Notes under the pieces: model-generated
What the model saw: only the letters and a program-made list of their open reading frames with translations
Told to the model about the DNA's origin: nothing
Database searches by the model: none
DNA from: SHLQ01 sp964441145
GTDB lineage: Bacteria > Actinomycetota > Acidimicrobiia > Acidimicrobiales > SHLQ01
Length of the DNA stretch: 27,798 nucleotides
NCBI GenBank assembly: GCA_964441145.1
Contig: CAYTUB010000040.1
Span: 1-27,798 of the forward strand
Direction of reading: 5' to 3'
Made by a program: the position numbers and the translations under genes
In this document: piece after piece, positions 23,676 through 27,798 of the stretch
Position numbering within the stretch: the first letter of the stretch is position 1
Layout of the letters: each line of letters starts with the position of its first letter

Positions 23676-25264
23676 TGACCCGCCACGACCCGACGAGAGA
23701 GTCTCCGCTACCGCTGCGGTTGCTCACCCTCGTCGCGAGCGTGGTGCTTGCCGGCCCGGCCATCTATCTCGTTATCCGCAACTTCACCGCGGGCTCTGAC
23801 CCTGCAAACCTGCTGTTCTCCGAGCGGACACTGGCACCGTTGTGGCGCACGATCGTGCTGGCCACGTTGGTGAGCGTCAGCACCGCGACGCTCGGCACCG
23901 CGCTCGCCTGGATCACGACTCGCACCGACCTCCCGGGTCGTCGAATCTGGCGGGTGCTGTTGGTCTTGCCGCTGGTCTATCCGACCTTCCTTGGTGCCGC
24001 AGCGTTGGTGCGCACACTCAACCCGGGCGGCCTGGTCAACGATGCGCTCGAGAACCTTGGCGTCGAGCGCACCCCCACGCTCCAAGGGTTATGGGGGGCG
24101 TGGCTCGTACTGACACTGCTCACGTACCCATATGTGTTCTTGCCCGTGTCGGCTCGCCTCTCCCAGCTCTCCGGGTCGCTCGAGCATTCGGCTCGACTCC
24201 TCGGCGACTCACCACGGCGTGTCTTTCAGCGAATCGTCTTGCCACAGATCGCAGGCTCGGTCGCCGCGGGCACGCTCCTGGTGTTTCTCTACACCATCTC
24301 CGACTTCGGAGCCGTCGCAATCCTGCGCTACGACACGCTGACGCGTTCGATCGAAACCAACGCCCTCAACCGACCGGTAGCCCTCGCTCTGAGCCTCATC
24401 CTGCTCCTTCTCGCAGGTGCCGTTGTGCTCGCAGAGCGTTTCGCTCAGCGCCGACGCCAGAGCACGACCATCTCGGTGCGCGCAGACAACGTCGTGGCCA
24501 TTCCACTGGGAAGGGCGCGTCCATTGGCTTTGCTCGTAGTCGGGCTCGCCACCACTCTCGGCCTTCTCGCCCCTCTCGCGGCCATCCTGGAGTGGTCGAT
24601 TCGAGGACTCCGACGCAACAGAACGCTTCGTCTCGACACCGGACAAGTCGCAGACCTCACCTGGAGCACCTTGTGGGTGAGCGCCGTGGCGGCTGTAGCG
24701 ACGGTGCTGCTCGTGCTGCCAATCGCCTTGCTGTACGGCCGCTATCGGTCGCGAACAGGCGCGATTGGCAATGCTGTTGCCATCTCGACATTTGCACTTC
24801 CTGGAATTTTGGTCGCGCTCGCTGGGACCTTCTTCATCAACCAAACCGACTGGACCTTCGCGACGTTCAACAACACGCTGGCCATCTTGATCTTCGCCTA
24901 CATGATCCGGTTTGCAGCGCTCGCCATGGGCACCACGCTGCTGGCGGTACAGGCGGTCCCCGATCGCCTTCGTGACGCAGCCGAAACGCTGGGAGTTAGC
25001 GGGCTCCAACGTTTCATCTCCATCGACACGCCGTTGATGACCCCGGGCCTGCTCGCCGCGGGCGGCCTCGTTCTCTTGTCGACGATGAAGGAATTGCCGA
25101 TCAGCTTGCTGCTGTCGCCATTTGAATTCGAGACGCTGGCGACCCGGATCTTCGGCACGTTCAACGAAGCCTTTGTGACAGAGGCGGGACTCATGGCCCT
25201 CACGCTCGTCGTGATCAGCTTTTTTGCGACGTGGTTCTTAGTGATCCGGCCTAGCGACTCGTAA
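23675..25264 (+). CDS. Fe(III) ABC transporter permease (fused two-domain, FbpB-like)
   Basis: 529 aa from ATG 23675 (TGATG coupling with the binding-protein gene; a TTG one codon earlier is less likely). Two permease halves of about six membrane helices each carry their own EAA-type cytoplasmic loop: LEHSARLLGDSPRRVFQRI in the first half and LRDAAETLGVSGLQRFISI in the second. This duplicated architecture is typical of FbpB/AfuB ferric permeases. No ATP-binding subunit gene follows; the regulator gene lies convergent and overlaps the 3' end by 14 bp. The ATPase must be encoded elsewhere, or be shared. Confidence 0.92.
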   Translation: MTRHDPTRESPLPLRLLTLVASVVLAGPAIYLVIRNFTAGSDPANLLFSERTLAPLWRTIVLATLVSVSTATLGTALAWITTRTDLPGRRIWRVLLVLPLVYPTFLGAAALVRTLNPGGLVNDALENLGVERTPTLQGLWGAWLVLTLLTYPYVFLPVSARLSQLSGSLEHSARLLGDSPRRVFQRIVLPQIAGSVAAGTLLVFLYTISDFGAVAILRYDTLTRSIETNALNRPVALALSLILLLLAGAVVLAERFAQRRRQSTTISVRADNVVAIPLGRARPLALLVVGLATTLGLLAPLAAILEWSIRGLRRNRTLRLDTGQVADLTWSTLWVSAVAAVATVLLVLPIALLYGRYRSRTGAIGNAVAISTFALPGILVALAGTFFINQTDWTFATFNNTLAILIFAYMIRFAALAMGTTLLAVQAVPDRLRDAAETLGVSGLQRFISIDTPLMTPGLLAAGGLVLLSTMKELPISLLLSPFEFETLATRIFGTFNEAFVTEAGLMALTLVVISFFATWFLVIRPSDS

Positions 25265-25925
25265 CAACGATCCGCTCGCACGCGAATGGCCCGATGCCAA
25301 ACGGCCGCCCCTCGACCTCGACGGTTGTCGTGCCGTCTGGCGACACTGCCCGCACCACACCGTTCTGACCTGGCCGCACACCGACCTCTTCAAGATATTC
25401 GAGCAACCCTGGCTCAAACTCGAGCTCTTCGGGGATGCGCTGCACGATGAACTCTTCACCCGCGTTCATTTGGCTCAGCACCGAGGAATCCACGGGCGCC
25501 TCATAGGCCGAGCCTGGGATTGGATTGCCATGCGGACACGTGGTTGGGTTCCCGAGCACACGAGCCAACGCATTCTCCACGGCGGGGCTGATGACGTGCT
25601 CCCATTTGCCAGCCTCGTGGTGTGCCTCCGCCCAGCTCAAATCGAGCATGTCGGTGAGGAAACGTTCGGCGAGGCGATGGCGGCGCACGACCTGGTGCGC
25701 GAGCGCCAATCCGTCATCGCTCAAGGCAAGTTCGCCCGCAGCATCGATGGAGACGAGGCCTTCACGCTCCATCTTGCGGATCATCTCCGACACGGCCGGG
25801 CGTGAGACTTCGAGACGCTCGGCAATGCGCGCCTGTTTGACGTCGAGCCCATCCTCGGCCAGTTCGAAGATGGTCTCGCAATACTCTTCGAAGGCCGGGT
25901 GATATTCCGGAGCTTGGTACGCCAT
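25251..25925 (-). CDS. DtxR/MntR-family metal-dependent regulator
   Basis: 224 aa. The winged HTH (about 10-62, QARIAERLEVSRPAVSEMIRKMEREGLV) is followed by a dimerisation domain (RRHRLAERFLTD...WEHVIS, about 80-140) and a C-terminal FeoA/SH3-like domain. By my alignment with DtxR, position Met10 is Glu14 here and Arg13 is Glu17, an acidic pair like MntR Asp8/Glu11. The third ligand (Cys102 in DtxR, Glu99 in MntR) is Gly106 in EAGKWEH. Glu109, His110 and His83 are kept. Metal choice is therefore uncertain, perhaps Mn2+ or Fe2+ with an altered site. It is a likely repressor of the adjacent transport genes. Leaderless-type promoter TAAGAT lies 6 nt before ATG. Confidence 0.93.
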   Translation of the reverse strand: MAYQAPEYHPAFEEYCETIFELAEDGLDVKQARIAERLEVSRPAVSEMIRKMEREGLVSIDAAGELALSDDGLALAHQVVRRHRLAERFLTDMLDLSWAEAHHEAGKWEHVISPAVENALARVLGNPTTCPHGNPIPGSAYEAPVDSSVLSQMNAGEEFIVQRIPEELEFEPGLLEYLEEVGVRPGQNGVVRAVSPDGTTTVEVEGRPFGIGPFACERIVVTSR

Positions 25926-25931
25926 GGACCT

Positions 25932-25937
25932 ATCTTA
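25932..25937 (-). promoter_or_regulatory. -10 box (leaderless type) for the DtxR/MntR-type gene
   Basis: TAAGAT on the minus strand, exactly 6 nt before ATG 25925. A TGACC-like -35 lies about 18 bp further upstream. Confidence 0.55.
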
Positions 25938-25983
25938 ACGCCCGGAGCGCTCCCAGGTCAGCCCCGGAAGCCCCAACGACCCG

Positions 25984-25989
25984 TACATT
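25984..25989 (+). promoter_or_regulatory. -10 box (leaderless type) for the pabB-pabC fusion gene
   Basis: TACATT is followed by 6 nt and then GTG 25996. This supports the GTG as the true start and a leaderless mRNA. Confidence 0.5.
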
Positions 25990-25995
25990 GGCAGG

Positions 25996-27729
25996 GTGAC
26001 GCATCGAAGCGCTTCTCTCAACGCGGCGCTCGTACGCCACGGTGAAGACCGCGATTGGCTGGCATTTGAGAGCCCCGCCGGGACCGCCACTATCTGGGAT
26101 CTCGATGGCGTTCTCGGCGGCCTGGCAGAGGCCGAAAAGGCCGCAGCGGCAGGTTCGTGGGTTGTTGGAATGCTCAGCTATGACGCCGGCCCGGCCTTTG
26201 ACCCCGCAGTGACGTCATTGCGCGATCCGGACACTCCCCTGCTTGCCTTTGGCGTGTTCGATCGAGCCACGCCGAGCACCGGTCCTCAGGTCGCTCCATT
26301 CGAAATCAGCGAATGGGAGCCCGACCAAGACTTCGAGCAATACCGGACCGCGATCGATGCGGTACGTGAACATATCGCTGCCGGGGAGACGTATCAGGTC
26401 AACTACACGATGCGACGCCACGCGACGTTCTGGGGAAGCGCCGAAGGCCTCTTTGCCGCGTTGTCCCGCGCGCAAAACGCTCGCCACGACGCCTTCTTAC
26501 ACCTCGGTAGCCACGCGCTATGCAGCGCATCACCAGAGTTGTTCTTTACCAAGGACGGAACCGCTCTTTCGTCGCGTCCAATGAAAGGGACCCGACCCCG
26601 ACACGTCGACCCCGATATCGACGCCCAGATCGCCGAAGACCTCTCGACCAGTCTCAAGGATCGGGCAGAAAACATCATGATCGTCGACATGGTGCGAAAC
26701 GACTTGGGCCGAATCGCGAAGTCCGGCACGGTCTCGGTTCCAAAGCTGTTGGAGATCGAGCATTACCCAACCGTGCACACCATGACCTCTACCGTCGTGG
26801 CCCAAAGCGACCAAAACCTCGTCGATACCTTGCAAGCGCTCTATCCCGTAGCGTCGATCACCGGTGCACCCAAATATCGCACGACCGAGATCATCGCGGA
26901 CCTCGAAGCGTCGCCACGGGGCGCCTATTGCGGATCGGTGTTCGTGTTGTCACCCGATCAACGTTGGGAGTTCAACGTCATCATCCGAAGTGTCTGGCTC
27001 GATCTCGACAACGGGCGCGGCACCTACGGCGTGGGAGGCGGCATCGTGTGGGATTCCGCCGCAAGAAACGAATGGGAGGAAGCCGAGCACAAGTCTCGTG
27101 TGCTCGCCCGAGCGGGCAAGCCCATGCGGCTGCTCGAGACCATGGCCTGGACCCCCGACGGTGGAGTGTCGCTGCGGCAACGCCACATCAACCGCCTGCT
27201 CACCGCGGGCGATCACTTCGGCATCCAGGTCGATATGGATGTGGTGATGAACCTGCTCAACACCGTCCGTTCCGACACCCCTCTGAAGCTTCGGCTGCTC
27301 GTCGACGCCGGCGGTGAGGCAACCCTCGAAGTTGGGCCGATGCCGGTCGAGGACGGCGAACCAAGGTCGTTGCCAATCGACACCGAACCAACCGACCCAT
27401 TCGATGAGTTCCTCGTGTTCAAAACCACCATTCGAAATCGCTACGAAGACGCGATGGCCCGCTTCCCCGATGCCCACGATGTGATCTTGTGGAACCGCCG
27501 AGGCGAGCTCACCGAAACCTGCATCGCGAACCTCGTTCTCGAGCTCGACGATGAACTGGTCACCCCACACCACCGAAGCGGGCTCTTGCCGGGAACTCTG
27601 CGCGAGGAACTGCTCCATCGCGGGCAAATCACCGAGCGGGTCCTGACCCTCGATGACCTGCATCGAGCATCGCGCGTCTGGACGATCAACTCAGTCCGCG
27701 GCTGGGATTCAGTGTCGCTGCGGCCCTAG
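25996..27729 (+). CDS. Aminodeoxychorismate synthase component I fused to aminodeoxychorismate lyase (PabB-PabC)
   Basis: 577 aa from GTG 25996. The N-terminal ~370 residues are a chorismate-binding domain: AGETYQVNYT, SRPMKGTRPRH, VDMVRNDLGRIA, SITGAPK and YCGSVFVLSP. The C-terminal ~200 residues are a class IV PLP fold (PabC): LLETMAWTPDGG, FKTTIRNRYEDA with the presumed PLP Lys, LWNRRGELTETCIANLVL and the final INSVRGW. Together they turn chorismate plus ammonia into p-aminobenzoate for folate synthesis. The glutaminase PabA is not in the window. Folate supply suits a THF-dependent C1 pathway, but the gene is not in an operon with it. It is divergent from the DtxR-type gene, with a leaderless-type promoter. 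Confidence 0.94.
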   Translation: MTHRSASLNAALVRHGEDRDWLAFESPAGTATIWDLDGVLGGLAEAEKAAAAGSWVVGMLSYDAGPAFDPAVTSLRDPDTPLLAFGVFDRATPSTGPQVAPFEISEWEPDQDFEQYRTAIDAVREHIAAGETYQVNYTMRRHATFWGSAEGLFAALSRAQNARHDAFLHLGSHALCSASPELFFTKDGTALSSRPMKGTRPRHVDPDIDAQIAEDLSTSLKDRAENIMIVDMVRNDLGRIAKSGTVSVPKLLEIEHYPTVHTMTSTVVAQSDQNLVDTLQALYPVASITGAPKYRTTEIIADLEASPRGAYCGSVFVLSPDQRWEFNVIIRSVWLDLDNGRGTYGVGGGIVWDSAARNEWEEAEHKSRVLARAGKPMRLLETMAWTPDGGVSLRQRHINRLLTAGDHFGIQVDMDVVMNLLNTVRSDTPLKLRLLVDAGGEATLEVGPMPVEDGEPRSLPIDTEPTDPFDEFLVFKTTIRNRYEDAMARFPDAHDVILWNRRGELTETCIANLVLELDDELVTPHHRSGLLPGTLREELLHRGQITERVLTLDDLHRASRVWTINSVRGWDSVSLRP

Positions 27730-27798
27730 CGGGGTGTGCAACAGTCCTGGCAGACGGCCGCGATCGTGATCGCGTAGGCCAGCATCACGATCGAGCCG
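27726..27798 (-). CDS. 3' end of a small membrane-protein gene (partial)
   Basis: Reading the minus strand from the right edge gives 24 codons ending in TAG (27728-27726): GSIVMLAYAITIAAV followed by CQDCCTPR. A hydrophobic segment with a Cys-rich tail is plausible for a real protein, and the convergent stop overlapping the pabB-pabC stop fits the dense packing. Too short to name. Confidence 0.35.
   Translation of the reverse strand, partial: GSIVMLAYAITIAAVCQDCCTPR

Noticed and set aside
23842..24975. Plus-strand open frame (377 codons) in another frame of the permease gene
   Set aside because: Arg/His-rich shadow; the permease frame has membrane helices and EAA loops.
1..27798. CRISPR arrays, tRNA genes, insertion sequences
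   Set aside because: No regularly spaced repeats, no cloverleaf-like segments in the short gaps and no transposase-like protein were seen.

Overview
The window looks like a chromosomal piece of a moderately high-GC actinobacterium. My best guess is the Acidimicrobiia (Ilumatobacter-like marine or freshwater lineages). This is inferred from an IdeR/MntR-type regulator, leaderless promoters (a TANNNT box 6-7 nt before the start codon), GTG starts and overall protein flavour. No rRNA, tRNA, CRISPR, insertion sequence or phage gene is visible. Genes are packed tightly and no gap without a gene exceeds 200 bp.

Most of the window serves methyl-group and one-carbon catabolism. From the left: etfB-etfA on the minus strand (etfA runs off the left edge), a patatin-like lipase with membrane segments and a calcium-binding-type tail, a CobW-type GTPase, a dimethylglycine oxidase/dehydrogenase-like flavin-folate enzyme on the minus strand, a small membrane protein with a degenerate signal-peptidase-I homologue, and a GntR/FCD regulator. 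Next come a rhodanese and a DUF533 protein. Formate-THF ligase and a MetF-like reductase follow, then a convergent GGDEF-EAL protein. After that lies a six-gene, translationally coupled operon (15456-21655): corrinoid protein, DUF1638 protein, 'virulence factor' family protein, methyl-THF:corrinoid methyltransferase, RACo-type corrinoid reactivase and a non-pyrrolysine MttB-family methyltransferase. The proposed flow is that MttB moves a methyl group from a quaternary amine (glycine betaine is the simplest guess) to the corrinoid protein, and MtgA moves it to THF. The MetF-like enzyme oxidises methyl-THF to methylene-THF. The resulting dimethylglycine is demethylated by the flavin-folate enzyme, with electrons going to ETF, and Fhs can recover ATP from formyl-THF.

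Two sets of operators tie these genes into regulons. One is a 21-bp element (TGATA half-site, 6-bp spacer, TGATATATCA palindrome) found upstream of etfBA, of the dimethylglycine enzyme and of the gntR-type gene itself. The other is a tandem pair of 17-bp GTTCCA..TGGAAC-type palindromes with identical 18-bp centre spacing, found upstream of fhs-metF and of the corrinoid operon. No gene for the regulator of this second set is in the window.

The right end is a metal module: a VIT1/CCC1 transporter, an Fe(III) ABC binding protein and permease (no ATPase gene in the window) and a DtxR/MntR-family regulator. A pabB-pabC fusion gene for p-aminobenzoate (folate) synthesis follows, and then the 3' end of a small minus-strand membrane-protein gene.
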